A stretch of 64,000 nt of DNA from Deinococcales bacterium (GCA_025359505.1 JANYHH010000112.1:1-64000); one strand, 5' to 3'; shown: positions 1-9,178, counted from the stretch's first letter. Notes: generated by a model not told the origin, from the letters alone. Made by a program: numbers and translations.

Positions 1-2
1 TA

Positions 3-137
3 GGGCAGATTTCAAAATGGTTGACCGCTTTTGTCAACCATTTTCGAGTAACACGAGTAGAAACAAAGGGCGTATTGCACACGTTGGGAGCAAATTGTTT
101 CTGAACAATTTGTGGACAACCTTTGTGCAAAACGCCC
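3..137 (-). mobile_element. MITE-like palindromic element, copy 1, flanked by TA (1-2 and 138-139)
   Basis: 12-bp perfect hairpin 14-25/33-44 (aaaatggttgac/gtcaaccatttt); second stem 68-80/125-137 (gggcgtattgcac/gtgcaaaacgccc, one mismatch). Same architecture and linker (ttttcgagtaacacgagtagaaac) as the copy at 36991-37114. GGGC...GCCC termini between TA dinucleotides. Confidence 0.8.
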
Positions 138-235
138 TAAAGCAACAGCGCGGTCACGACGGACTGAGCGGCCGGTAAATCTAACCGCCGCAAATCCTTC
201 TCAGCCGCTCGAGTGAACAGTACGTTTTCGATCAC
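137..235 (-). pseudogene. RelE/ParE-family toxin N-terminus, truncated by MITE-like copy 1
   Basis: GTG at 235 overlaps antitoxin stop (GTGA). Translation VIENVLFTRAAEKDLRRLDLPAAQSVVTALLL* resembles RelE/ParE N-termini; stop TAG (137-139) is formed by the TA target plus first G of the element. Confidence 0.65.
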
Positions 236-474
236 GAAATTCCGAGGCGAGTCATGATTTCAGACAGCGGAATCTTCGGCTCTGACTGCGCTTTTGCAAG
301 CCGCGCCTTGATGCGCCTCGTATCAGTCGGTGTCAGCACCTCTTCGTCAATCGCCAATGCCTCGGACAGCACGACCTCGAGCGCTTTGGCTCGAGTGCGA
401 ATGCCGCGCTGGAGCCGCACGCGATCCAATGCGGCGACAGTTTTGTCCGATACGTTCAGCAACGTCACGCTCAT
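232..474 (-). CDS. small ribbon-helix-helix-like antitoxin
   Basis: 80-aa ORF MSVTLLNVSDKTVAALDRVRLQRGIRTRAKALEVVLSEAL..., GTGA overlap with RelE-like ORF. Confidence 0.65.
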   Translation of the reverse strand: MSVTLLNVSDKTVAALDRVRLQRGIRTRAKALEVVLSEALAIDEEVLTPTDTRRIKARLAKAQSEPKIPLSEIMTRLGIS

Positions 475-537
475 CAGATTACTCCAAGCGTCTCGAGCGT
501 GATTGTGAGCGCTGTCATCACCGCTGAGGAATAAAAA

Positions 538-566
538 AGAGGCTCGAGGTCATTGCCTCGAGCCTG
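538..566 (-). terminator. Rho-independent terminator, probable original tRNA-Ala terminator on the left flank
   Basis: minus strand: aggctcgaggcaatgacctcgagcctctttttta; stem contains CTCGAG on both arms. Confidence 0.6.
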
Positions 567-578
567 CTTCTGGCACTG

Positions 579-626
579 TGGTGGAGGTGGAGGGATTTGA
601 ACCCACGACACCCCGCTTGCAAAGCG
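579..626. repeat. attL: 48-bp duplication of tRNA-Ala 3' half
   Basis: identical to 13070-13117 (tggtggaggtggagggatttgaacccacgacaccccgcttgcaaagcg). Confidence 0.92.
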
Positions 627-729
627 CTCAAAAGGCATACTCGAGCAAACCCGCTTATGCTGATTGTGCGTCTGAGACGCAATTCGCAAGAAGGGTCATT
701 CTCGCTCGTACCTCTCTGAACCCGTCTTG

Positions 730-748
730 TAGGTCACGGGTAGGTCAC
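730..748 (+). promoter_or_regulatory. putative integrase arm-type site (left)
   Basis: taggtcacgggtaggtcac, identical to 12980-12998, itself a tandem of taggtcac, about 100 bp inside attL. Confidence 0.55.
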
Positions 749-813
749 GAAACGCAACGCTCGAGGCGGAATTGGTGCGGGTAAGTATGAGCGGGGCTAA
801 ATTGTGGTAGGTT

Positions 814-1254
814 ATGAGTGTGACCTCGAGAGGATGGCGCTTACGGATTTCAAGGCAAGCCAGCCTCGAGAAGTATGCAGCGTTGAAAGTGCAATCTGAG
901 CGGTTTATATCTGTGTTTTTTATGCTTCGCGAGAAAATGCCATTGAAGTGGGTAAAAGACATCGGTGCGTTTTGCACTGCGCTCACCGAAAAGGCGCGGT
1001 CGAAGCATTTTCGCGCAGGGCAAAAAATCGACTTACGCTTTGGTCTAACAGAATCAGACGAAGACTCTTTTGCAGCTTCCGCGCTCGAGGAATTGAATCG
1101 CCTCAAAGTTTCGCTTTGGACGCTTTTGCAATTCCTAGTTTTACCAAACGCAGCAGTCCCAGACGCAATTGTCATATTCTGGGTTAACGAAACGAAAGCC
1201 ATTCCACCCCTCGAGTACCGCCCACAAATATCACCGAACGCCCCCGCGCTGTAA
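814..1254 (+). CDS. hypothetical protein
   Basis: 146-aa ORF inside the element, left end. Confidence 0.5.
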   Translation: MSVTSRGWRLRISRQASLEKYAALKVQSERFISVFFMLREKMPLKWVKDIGAFCTALTEKARSKHFRAGQKIDLRFGLTESDEDSFAASALEELNRLKVSLWTLLQFLVLPNAAVPDAIVIFWVNETKAIPPLEYRPQISPNAPAL

Positions 1255-1310
1255 CCGTGGCTGGCTCGAGATTTCCTCGAGCCTAAGCAACGACCAGCGA
1301 GGGCTTTTTC

Positions 1311-1511
1311 ATGACTGAATTAAAAGACGCCGCGCAAACGCGCCGTGTGTTCAATGCGTTTGAAGCGGGCAAAATTGCAGGTGTAGGACACAACCGAATC
1401 CGCGAATGGGTACGCGCTGGCACGCTCAGAGCCTTACCGGGCCGTCGCATCCTCATCCCAGAAGCCGCGCTCGAGACGTTCTTGCAAAGCGCGTCGCGGG
1501 GTGAAATGTGA
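1311..1511 (+). CDS. excisionase-like helix-turn-helix protein
   Basis: 66 aa: FNAFEAGKIAGVGHNRIREWVRAGTLRALPGRRILIPEAALETFLQ, HTH_17/Xis-like pattern. Confidence 0.7.
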   Translation: MTELKDAAQTRRVFNAFEAGKIAGVGHNRIREWVRAGTLRALPGRRILIPEAALETFLQSASRGEM

Positions 1512-1689
1512 AGCCCCGCGCTGGCAACGCGGGACGCTCGAGCAAAACCAAGGGCAGTGTACAACCTCGAGACCTGACGCCGATCAGCAGCGCGTCAACG
1601 ATCCAATGGGATGACCTGCCCGGCGTGCAGCTCGAGGCGGGCCGTGACCAGCCGCTCGAGCTTGCCCTGACCAAGAAACGCGGTTCATA

Positions 1690-2535
1690 GTGAGCGCTGA
1701 TACCCTGACGCGGGCCGTGAGCGCTGCTGACCTGCCCGCGTTGGTCGCGTCGCATTTCCCAGAGTCTCGAGCCATGCCGGGCAAAGTGGGGCGTGTGCGC
1801 TGCACATGGCGCTCGGACTCGGGCGACCTGAACGGCGCATTGTTTCGTGGTCGCGGCGGTGCGTGGCGTTTGCACGACTTTGTGACGGGCGAAAACTGGG
1901 ACGCTTTTAGCTTCTGTACCGATGTGCTGAGCATGACGCGCTCGAGCGCCGCGTCTTACCTGATTCGCCTTGCTGGACTCGAGGGTGAACGCGACTCGAG
2001 CAAACCCCGTCACCGACCAGCAGCGATCAGCACAGCCCGCGATGACTTGCCCGCGTTTCCCGTCGCGCTCGAGTCATGGCGGCGCGTCTACGCGCTCTTG
2101 GGTCAGCCGCTACGCCTCGAGTTGCAAGGCGTGGGACGTGAAGCGCTCGAATCGCTTGCTGAGTGGCTGGCAGATGCACTCAGACCCGTCAAGGCGCGAC
2201 TCGAGGGCATGGCGGCGGGCGTCACGCTCGAGCTGTGCGCGGATACCTTCATGGGCGTTGAGGCTCGAGTCTGCCCGTTTGGTCAGCGCTGGCTGTCACG
2301 ACTGGCGATGCTCGAGCGTGACGCGACGGGGCGCGGGTTCTCGAGGGTTGCGTTCGGTTGCGAACCGTGCGGGGAACTGTGGACGGCGGTGGAACTCGAG
2401 GCAAGCCATGAGCGACCACGCAATTTGATGCAACAGTTTGATTTGATGAAATCGGGCAGTGCATCAAATCCTAAGCCGTGCCAAACGGCAAACATGGATT
2501 TGATGCAATCGCGCCCTACAGATCGGGGGTGGTAA
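1690..2535 (+). CDS. primase-N-terminus-like replication-associated protein
   Basis: 281 aa; VRCTWRSDSGDLNGALFRGRGGAWRLHDFVTGENWDAFSFCTDVL resembles CHC2-type primase N-termini; followed directly by Rep-like ATPase. Confidence 0.5.
   Translation: MSADTLTRAVSAADLPALVASHFPESRAMPGKVGRVRCTWRSDSGDLNGALFRGRGGAWRLHDFVTGENWDAFSFCTDVLSMTRSSAASYLIRLAGLEGERDSSKPRHRPAAISTARDDLPAFPVALESWRRVYALLGQPLRLELQGVGREALESLAEWLADALRPVKARLEGMAAGVTLELCADTFMGVEARVCPFGQRWLSRLAMLERDATGRGFSRVAFGCEPCGELWTAVELEASHERPRNLMQQFDLMKSGSASNPKPCQTANMDLMQSRPTDRGW
2423..2507. repeat. iteron cluster I (4 copies of GATTTGATGCA-like 11-mer)
   Basis: 2423-2432 atttgatgca; 2440-2450 gatttgatgaa; 2460-2470 tgcatcaaatc (inverted); 2497-2507 gatttgatgca. 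Confidence 0.75.
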
Positions 2536-3980
2536 GCGTGGGATTGAAAGCCGTTTCGATGATTGGCCCACTCAGACCCATTCAATTCGCCGTCCCCGAT
2601 TTCATCCCAGCAGCCTTCGTGAGCTTCTTAGGTGCAAGGGAAGGTGTTGGAAAAACAACCATGCTCACGGGGCTACTGTGGCAACTGTCGCGCCCTAACG
2701 GTGGCGAGTGGCTTGGGATGCGCGTCAAGACAGGCTCGAGCATCTATGTCAACACTGACGCCCCTGACGGTGAGAGCCGCAGTGTCCGGCACTGGCTCGA
2801 GAAGCATCGCGCCGCGTATCCAGATGGCAGTGTCGAGCGGATTTACGTTCTCGAGCCTGAGAACAGCGGTTTGTCATCTCAAGACTTGATTGACCTTGAG
2901 CAGCTAGCCAGAGACACCGAAGCGCGGGTGATCGTGATTGACTCTTACATGGGCGCGTTCCCCGCGTCTGACAGCAATAGGCTTGAGCAAACCATGATCC
3001 CGATGCAGTCCCTTGTGAAGCTGGCGGCCAAAACGGGCGCAGCGGTGATCGTCACCGATCACCTACCGAAGCGGGCCGCAGGTGAGCGCGACGGGGATAG
3101 GGGCATCATGGGCAGCGTTGCAAAGAGCGCACAGGCGCGGGCCGTGATCCTGCTCACCCGCATTCCCCCGAAAGATTGCGAAGGCAAGACCGCCGTGCGG
3201 CTCGAGGTCACGAAGCAAAGCTATGCACAGCATCTCGAGCCGTTCGGTGTGGTGCTGAGGGTCACGCCTGACGAAGAAAACGCACTCGGGGCGGTTTACC
3301 TCGAGCCATTTGAACTGCCTGACGAAGCGACGCACACGGGCAAGTACCGCGCCCAGCAGGGCGTCATTCAAGCGATGCGCTTATCAGTCGGGGAGTGGTT
3401 CTCGAGATCGGCGCTGCTGCAAATTGCGGTACGCTCGGGGAACATCGGTGAACGTCAAGCGGCCCCGGCGTTACACGCGGCCCTCGGGGAACTCGGGGAC
3501 GCGCTAGAGGAACGCACGCTCAAAGAGCGCGGTAGCCCGAAGGAGTACCGCGTCAAGCCGCTCGAGGTCAGCGGCGATTCACTCCCGACCGTGCCGCCTG
3601 AAAGTGCGTCGCTCTGGGATGGAGAGCCTGAATTCATCAAATCAAGTGAAGCTGTGCAGTACGCGAATGATTTGATGCACACCGCGATTGCATCAAATCA
3701 GGGTAACTTTCAGACCCCCGTCTGCGCTGTCCCCGCAAATTCAGACCCTACTTCCCTAAGTTTGCTCGACAAGGATGCAACGGCCCACGAGGCGATCCTG
3801 ACGGCCCTCGAGAATGGCACGGTGCGCCGCGCTGACTTTCCCCAGACCCGTGCCTTCCGCCGGGCGTTCTCGCAACTTGTAGAAGCGAATCAAATCATTC
3901 AAGCTGACTCCAAAACCTATGCCCGCGCCGCTCGAGCGCTCGAGCCTGTACCCGGTGAGGTGGCGTATGACCTCGAATGA
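2478..3980 (+). CDS. RepA-like / AAA (RecA-fold) ATPase; true start probably GTG near 2532
   Basis: Walker A GAREGVGKTTM, Walker B-like ARVIVIDSYMGAF, VIVTDHLPKRA; RepA/AAA_25-like. Confidence 0.75.
   Translation: MPNGKHGFDAIAPYRSGVVSVGLKAVSMIGPLRPIQFAVPDFIPAAFVSFLGAREGVGKTTMLTGLLWQLSRPNGGEWLGMRVKTGSSIYVNTDAPDGESRSVRHWLEKHRAAYPDGSVERIYVLEPENSGLSSQDLIDLEQLARDTEARVIVIDSYMGAFPASDSNRLEQTMIPMQSLVKLAAKTGAAVIVTDHLPKRAAGERDGDRGIMGSVAKSAQARAVILLTRIPPKDCEGKTAVRLEVTKQSYAQHLEPFGVVLRVTPDEENALGAVYLEPFELPDEATHTGKYRAQQGVIQAMRLSVGEWFSRSALLQIAVRSGNIGERQAAPALHAALGELGDALEERTLKERGSPKEYRVKPLEVSGDSLPTVPPESASLWDGEPEFIKSSEAVQYANDLMHTAIASNQGNFQTPVCAVPANSDPTSLSLLDKDATAHEAILTALENGTVRRADFPQTRAFRRAFSQLVEANQIIQADSKTYARAARALEPVPGEVAYDLE
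3633..3699. repeat. iteron cluster II (3 copies) inside the Rep-like gene
   Basis: 3633-3643 ttcatcaaatc; 3669-3679 gatttgatgca; 3689-3699 tgcatcaaatc. Confidence 0.7.
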
Positions 3981-4404
3981 CCTCATGGCCTTGGTGCAGC
4001 TCCTCGAGCGTCGCGGGGTGAAGTTTGAAGCCAAACCCGACGGCGGCATTCGCGTCAAATCACCCACGCCGCTCGAGCCTGAACTGCTCGAGCAAGTCCG
4101 TCTCAACAAAACCCAGATTCTCGAGCTGCTGAGTCAACCAGTACGGCCCGCACCGCCTTTGCCATTGGCAAACATCACGCCGCTCGAGCCATTGCCACTT
4201 GACTTGCACGCCCTCGTGCGAGCCGCCTCGAGTGGCGTACTTCCCAAAGGTGCGGTCAACCTCGGCACGGGCTTCACTGTTGACCTCGAGCGCTACGTCT
4301 TGGGTTTTGCAGCGCAGTACCTGACCGGCGATCAGTCGCACGCACTCGAGAACCTACGGGCCGCACTCGGGGCGTGGTTGCCATCTCGCATGGGCTTGAA
4401 TTGA
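3966..4404 (+). CDS. TubC N-terminal docking-domain-like small protein
   Basis: LVQLLERRGVKFEAKPDGGIRVKSPTPLEPELLEQVRLNKTQILELL. Confidence 0.5.
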
Positions 4405-4464
4405 ATGCAAGGGCAAGGTGGTCAAGTAAGACGCACGCCTTCTAAGCGTGTTGGACACTAGCGC

Positions 4465-7140
4465 ATGGCGTTTTCCATCGAAGCCCTGTTCTTCCTGCGC
4501 GACCGCGCCAGCGGGCCCGCACGGGGCATCGGTGCAGCGGCTCAGAGTGCAGCCGCGAAACTCAGTAACGCCGGAACCCAAGGGCAAACCGCGACTGGCA
4601 AGATCGGTGCAGCAGCGACCGCAGCGGGCGGCAAGCTGCGCGGCATGGGAACGCAAGCCACCAGCGCCGGGCAGCAACTCAGCACTGGCTTAGCTCGAGG
4701 CAAGAACGCCGCCGCGACCCTCGGCACGGGACTCAATCAAGCCAGTCGAAACGCTGACCGGCTGACCTCGAGCGCCCGTCGCGCCGGAGGTGCAATCCAA
4801 TCAGCGCTCGAGAAACCGATGGGGGCCGTCACGGGATTGACGGGCAAGATTTTCAGTTTGCAAACCGCGCTCGGCGCACTGGCCGCCGGGGCGGGCATCG
4901 CCATGATCGGCAAGGGCATTGTGAACGCGGTGGGTTACAAAGAACAAAGCCTGATCGCGTTCACCAGCCTCTTAAAAGATGCGGGCAGCGCTAACAGAGC
5001 CTACAAGGACAGCATTGCGTTCGCTGCCAGCACCCCGTTTGAAACAAGGGAAGTCGTCGAAGCCACCAAGAGCCTGCTGTCCTACGGCTTCGGAATCAGG
5101 AACATCAAAAGCGTGATGACCAGCGCTGGCAACGTCGCCGCTGGCATGGGCAAGCCGCTCGAGCAGGCCGTGATCGCATTCAGCGCGTTGCGAAGCGGTG
5201 ATTTCGGGCAGGCGTTCGGTGTCGGGCAGGGCTTCAATCAACTCGGAATTACTCGAGAGCAACTGATGGGCAAGGGCTTGGTGTTCGACAAGAAAGGCAG
5301 TTACAAAGGATCAGTGGAATCGGCGATGGTCGCGGTGCAACGCATCATCAAAGACCGTTTCGGGAACGGCATGGCGCAGCAAAGCCGCAGCATCTTCGGG
5401 TTGGTCTCCACGCTGCAAAGCCGTCCGTTCGAGTTGTTCTCGAGCCTCGATGCGAACGGGGCGCTGAAACCGTTCAAGAATGTGCTGGAACGCATCGCGG
5501 AAATGACGGACTTTGAAAACAATCCGACGGGACGGCGCATCAAAGCATCGTTCACCGCGTTCGCTGGTAGCATTTTTAAGAACGGCTTTCAGGGCGTTGA
5601 GAGTTTCTTCACACCCAAGCGCGTCCCGACCGCGAAAAAGATCATCACCAGCGGGCATATCACCACGAAGTACGTGATGATGAGCGACGCGGAACTGATG
5701 CTCGACCGCGTGATGAACCGCATCACCAAGTTCACCAAGTGGGTGCAGACCAACGGGCCCATCATCATCAAAGGCATTCAGGAGATCGGCGCGGGCATCA
5801 GGGACGGCTTCACGACGATCCGCAGCGCGTATGAAACCGCGAAACCGTTTCTCGAGGGCATCGGTGACATCCTCGGCAAGATCATGCCCAAAGGTCAGGG
5901 CGGCTCGAGTCTCGCCCGCACAGCGGGTCAGGTACTCGTACTGGTCGGAGCGCTGAAACTGCTGAACGTCGTCAGCCTCGGGGCAAGCGCGTCGCTGCTG
6001 CGCTTTGCAGCCAGCGCCGCGTTGAAGGTCGTGTCCGTCCCCATCAAGTTTGTCGCAGGCAAAGCGGGCGGCTTGCTGGCAAGGGCAGCCAAGAACGCGT
6101 TGGTTAAGTCGCCCGTGCTGAATCTGGCGCGTCGCGCTGGTGGCGCGGTGGTCAGGGCGGGGCGCGACGTGCTCGGCAACATGGGCGAGGTCGGGCGCGG
6201 CGCGGCATCGTTCGTCAAGGAACGCATCCCGGTGGCTCGAGCGGCCGTGCGAACAGTGATGACTCGTTTTCTGACGAGTGGAACTGAAAAGCTCAAACTC
6301 GCAGGGCAAGCACTCAAGAACTTCGGTGCAGGCGCGAAGACCGTCGCGGTCAACTTTGCAACTCGAGGCATGGGAGCGCTGAAGACGGACGCGACGCTAC
6401 TGGGCAATTTATCGGCTCGAGCGGTCACAGCCACCGCTCGTTTCGCGGTCAGCGGCGTGCAATTACTTAAAAGCGGTGTAATCGCGCTCTCGAGCATGGG
6501 ACTGACCGCGCTCAGAAGCGCTGGGCAACTCGCACTCAGCGCCGCTCGAGGATCAGTTGCGTTGATTCGCTTAGGTGTGCAAAGCCTGCTGATGGGCGGG
6601 CGCATGGCGGCCGCGTGGCTGATCGGACTGGGGCCCATCGGTTGGATCATCGCGGGCGTCGCGCTGGTCGGCGGGGCGCTCGTGCTGGCGTACAACAAGG
6701 TTGGGTGGTTCAAGGATGGGGTGAACGCGGCGTGGGCGTGGATCAAAACCGCGACCTCGAGCGCGGCCGCGTGGATCAGCAGCGCATTTCAGAACAGCCT
6801 CGCGTTCGTGCAAGGATTGCCCGCGAAAGTCGTGGGGTTCTTCACGGGCTTACCCGGTCAGCTTCAGACCATCGGCACTCAGATGCTGCAAGGACTGGCG
6901 AGCGGCATCACGGGCGCACTGGCGGGCGTCAAGGATGCGGTGGTCGGTGCGGGTCAGAGCGCCATTGGTTGGCTGAAAAGCACGCTGGGTATTGCCAGTC
7001 CGTCGAGGGTCTTCATGGGCTTGGGCGGGTACGTCGGGGATGGTTTCGCGCTTGGCATTGGGGCAGCTCGAGACGCGTCGCGGGTGCGTCGCGGCGCTTG
7101 GCGGGTGCAGCGGTGCGCGGCGTGGGCAATCCCAGTCTGA
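4465..7140 (+). CDS. phage tail tape measure protein (C-terminus probably continues in another frame to 7535)
   Basis: 891 aa, Ala/Gly-rich, hydrophobic segments, ...IGWLKSTLGIASPSRVFMGLGGYVGDGFALGIG; typical TMP motif. Confidence 0.85.
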   Translation: MAFSIEALFFLRDRASGPARGIGAAAQSAAAKLSNAGTQGQTATGKIGAAATAAGGKLRGMGTQATSAGQQLSTGLARGKNAAATLGTGLNQASRNADRLTSSARRAGGAIQSALEKPMGAVTGLTGKIFSLQTALGALAAGAGIAMIGKGIVNAVGYKEQSLIAFTSLLKDAGSANRAYKDSIAFAASTPFETREVVEATKSLLSYGFGIRNIKSVMTSAGNVAAGMGKPLEQAVIAFSALRSGDFGQAFGVGQGFNQLGITREQLMGKGLVFDKKGSYKGSVESAMVAVQRIIKDRFGNGMAQQSRSIFGLVSTLQSRPFELFSSLDANGALKPFKNVLERIAEMTDFENNPTGRRIKASFTAFAGSIFKNGFQGVESFFTPKRVPTAKKIITSGHITTKYVMMSDAELMLDRVMNRITKFTKWVQTNGPIIIKGIQEIGAGIRDGFTTIRSAYETAKPFLEGIGDILGKIMPKGQGGSSLARTAGQVLVLVGALKLLNVVSLGASASLLRFAASAALKVVSVPIKFVAGKAGGLLARAAKNALVKSPVLNLARRAGGAVVRAGRDVLGNMGEVGRGAASFVKERIPVARAAVRTVMTRFLTSGTEKLKLAGQALKNFGAGAKTVAVNFATRGMGALKTDATLLGNLSARAVTATARFAVSGVQLLKSGVIALSSMGLTALRSAGQLALSAARGSVALIRLGVQSLLMGGRMAAAWLIGLGPIGWIIAGVALVGGALVLAYNKVGWFKDGVNAAWAWIKTATSSAAAWISSAFQNSLAFVQGLPAKVVGFFTGLPGQLQTIGTQMLQGLASGITGALAGVKDAVVGAGQSAIGWLKSTLGIASPSRVFMGLGGYVGDGFALGIGAARDASRVRRGAWRVQRCAAWAIPV

Positions 7141-7535
7141 AGCGCCGCGAGACGGGCAAGGCGCTCAGTACCCCGCCGCGTCGCGCCTCGGTCAGCATCT
7201 TGCGTCGTGGTCCAGTCGCACAACCTCGAGCCAAATCAGTCAGCACGCCCCGCTCCGCGCTTTTACCAGCTCGAGCGACGCAGGTCAGTGCGCGTCAAGC
7301 ACCTTTAACCCGTCCCGTGCAGGTACTCGCTCGAGCCACGCCGCAGCGCGGATCGGCTCGGGGGAACGTGACGATTTCTTCAGGGGCGATTTCATCCGGC
7401 GCGATTGTCGTGCAGGTCATCGCCAATGCCGGGCAGAGTCCAAAGGAAATTGCGAGTGCAGCAGCGGACATTATCGAGGAGCGCTTGGAGATGATGGCCT
7501 TGCGGTTCGGGTCTGGCTTGCAGGCAAGGGAGTGA
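7062..7535 (+). CDS. probable tape-measure C-terminal segment in -1 frame
   Basis: SSRRVAGASRRLAGAAVRGVGNPSL...GQSPKEIASAAADIIEERLEMMALRFGSG; continuous with TMP motif FALGIG but in another frame. Confidence 0.5.
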   Translation, partial: GSSRRVAGASRRLAGAAVRGVGNPSLKRRETGKALSTPPRRASVSILRRGPVAQPRAKSVSTPRSALLPARATQVSARQAPLTRPVQVLARATPQRGSARGNVTISSGAISSGAIVVQVIANAGQSPKEIASAAADIIEERLEMMALRFGSGLQARE

Positions 7536-7538
7536 AAC

Positions 7539-8108
7539 GTGGCTAAATTTGGTGTTCCACAGAAGAATCCGGAAGTCTGGCAGACGCTGACTTTGAACGG
7601 TAAAACCTTGCCGGGCATCGTTCAAGATGTCAGGCTCGGCGGTCAGTTATCCATGCAAAAAGAAACCGTGAACGGCAAGGACGGCACGATCCTCGCCAAT
7701 GCTCAGTGGGATGAAGACACAGCAACGTTCACTGTCAAAGTCTCGAGTGAAACGGACATTGATGCGTTGTCAGATTTCACTAAAGCGTACAAAGCAAGGC
7801 CCGGTCAGCGTCCACAAGTGGTTTTTGTGCAGCATCCGCTGCTGCAACTGTTTGGGGTGTACCAGATGATCGTCTCGAGCATCGAGATTCGATGGACGCC
7901 GGAGCAGTGGAAGAACATCATCGTGGTGGACATTGGATTGACGAATATCAATCCGAAACTCGGTAAGAGGGCCCCTGATGGTGTGAACGGAACTCCGAAA
8001 GTAGCGATCACACCTGACCAAGCGGCGGCATTCGATTTTTACGATCAAACCTTCGTCGAGGGCGTCAGGGTCAAACCGTCAGATGCACCGCCTCCCGTCA
8101 AACCATAG
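7539..8108 (+). CDS. phage tail-associated protein
   Basis: 189 aa directly downstream of TMP; WQTLTLNGKTLPGIVQDVRLGGQL... Confidence 0.5.
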   Translation: MAKFGVPQKNPEVWQTLTLNGKTLPGIVQDVRLGGQLSMQKETVNGKDGTILANAQWDEDTATFTVKVSSETDIDALSDFTKAYKARPGQRPQVVFVQHPLLQLFGVYQMIVSSIEIRWTPEQWKNIIVVDIGLTNINPKLGKRAPDGVNGTPKVAITPDQAAAFDFYDQTFVEGVRVKPSDAPPPVKP

Positions 8109-8148
8109 CCCCGGTCACCGCGCACGACATCTCACAGGAGAATTCACG

Positions 8149-8844
8149 ATGAATCAAGCCACATTGACCCCACAGCCGACCCTCGAGACTTCGCCCCGCG
8201 TGACCACGGCCGGTTACACGCACCCGCGCAACCCTGAACAGCTCGAGCCGCTGATTCAAGCCGCAAAGGCAGCCGTGCGAACCGCTCGGGATAACCTTGA
8301 GGATCTGCAAGCTGAGCGCAACAAAGCCGAGGAGTTCGCTGAGGGCCTTGCGAAGACTGGACGCCCTGACTTCAAACTCCTCGACGAGTACGAAACGCGT
8401 TTCCAATCCGTCGCCCGGGCCCTCAGAGCAGGACAAAAAACGCTCGAGGAGGCAACGACCGCGCTGGCTGACCTCGAGCATGAACACAAAGCCTTTGCTC
8501 GAGACGAGGCGGTGTGGGCGAATGCCACGGATTTTATGGCGATCATCAATGCTTACGACGCGCAGCGCGATTTGCTGCTGTCAACGGTGATGGGCGCTCG
8601 AGCGAAACTCGTGGAGCTGAGAGAAGCGGCGATCAGCAAGCATATGCAAGCGGTCGGGATGGGCGTACCCAGTGGCGACCGCACGGCCTTGAGGGCTTTG
8701 CTGACCGATCAGGGCATCAGCGGTCGGGCGCTCGAGCTGCTGCTGATTGACGCTTCTAATTTCACGTTTTACGAGGAGTCACACCCGATCCTGCGCGTCA
8801 ATGACAACTTGGATAGGTTGTTTGCCACTGGCAAATTGCAGTAA
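8149..8844 (+). CDS. hypothetical coiled-coil protein of tail module
   Basis: ATG 8149 preceded by aggag; 230+ aa. Confidence 0.55.
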   Translation: MNQATLTPQPTLETSPRVTTAGYTHPRNPEQLEPLIQAAKAAVRTARDNLEDLQAERNKAEEFAEGLAKTGRPDFKLLDEYETRFQSVARALRAGQKTLEEATTALADLEHEHKAFARDEAVWANATDFMAIINAYDAQRDLLLSTVMGARAKLVELREAAISKHMQAVGMGVPSGDRTALRALLTDQGISGRALELLLIDASNFTFYEESHPILRVNDNLDRLFATGKLQ

Positions 8845-8882
8845 ACTGCTCTTCAGCTAGAAACAGTGGGAAAGGGGACGAT

Positions 8883-9119
8883 GTGAAAGACCACGTGAAG
8901 CTCAAGAAGTTGATTGATGAGCTGAAAGCCGCTCGAGCCGCTGGCACGCTCACCGCAAGCCAAGCGAGCCGCATTCGCGCTGAGGCGGAAGTGGCGGCCG
9001 ACCACGATCCGCGCTTCTTAGCGACGTTCTTTCACAACGCGCCGCCGGAATTCTTATCGGGGCGGCTCGAGGTGCAAACAGCCCGGTTGGACTTCCCACC
9101 GGAAAAGCCGAATCGGTAA
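8883..9119 (+). CDS. hypothetical small protein
   Basis: 78 aa, GTG start, upstream aaagggg. Confidence 0.5.
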   Translation: MKDHVKLKKLIDELKAARAAGTLTASQASRIRAEAEVAADHDPRFLATFFHNAPPEFLSGRLEVQTARLDFPPEKPNR

Positions 9120-9136
9120 ACCTGACCTCGAGCGGT

Positions 9137-9178
9137 AACGCAGGTGCGACTAGTTTTAAGCAGTCGCACCTGCTTTTT
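9137..9178 (+). terminator. Rho-independent terminator
   Basis: gcaggtgcgact agttttaagc agtcgcacctgc tttttt. Confidence 0.85.

Noticed and set aside
474-689. ORF 474-689 minus and ORF 578-784 plus as genes
   Set aside because: They overlie the attL/tRNA-derived repeat and a terminator; translations are compositional.
5311-6746. Long antisense ORFs over the tape measure (5311-6309, 5928-6746)
   Set aside because: High-GC shadow ORFs opposite a convincing TMP; no recognisable domains.
7040-7090. Programmed -1 frameshift in tape measure
   Set aside because: No X_XXY_YYZ slippery heptamer; kept only as an apparent frame disruption.
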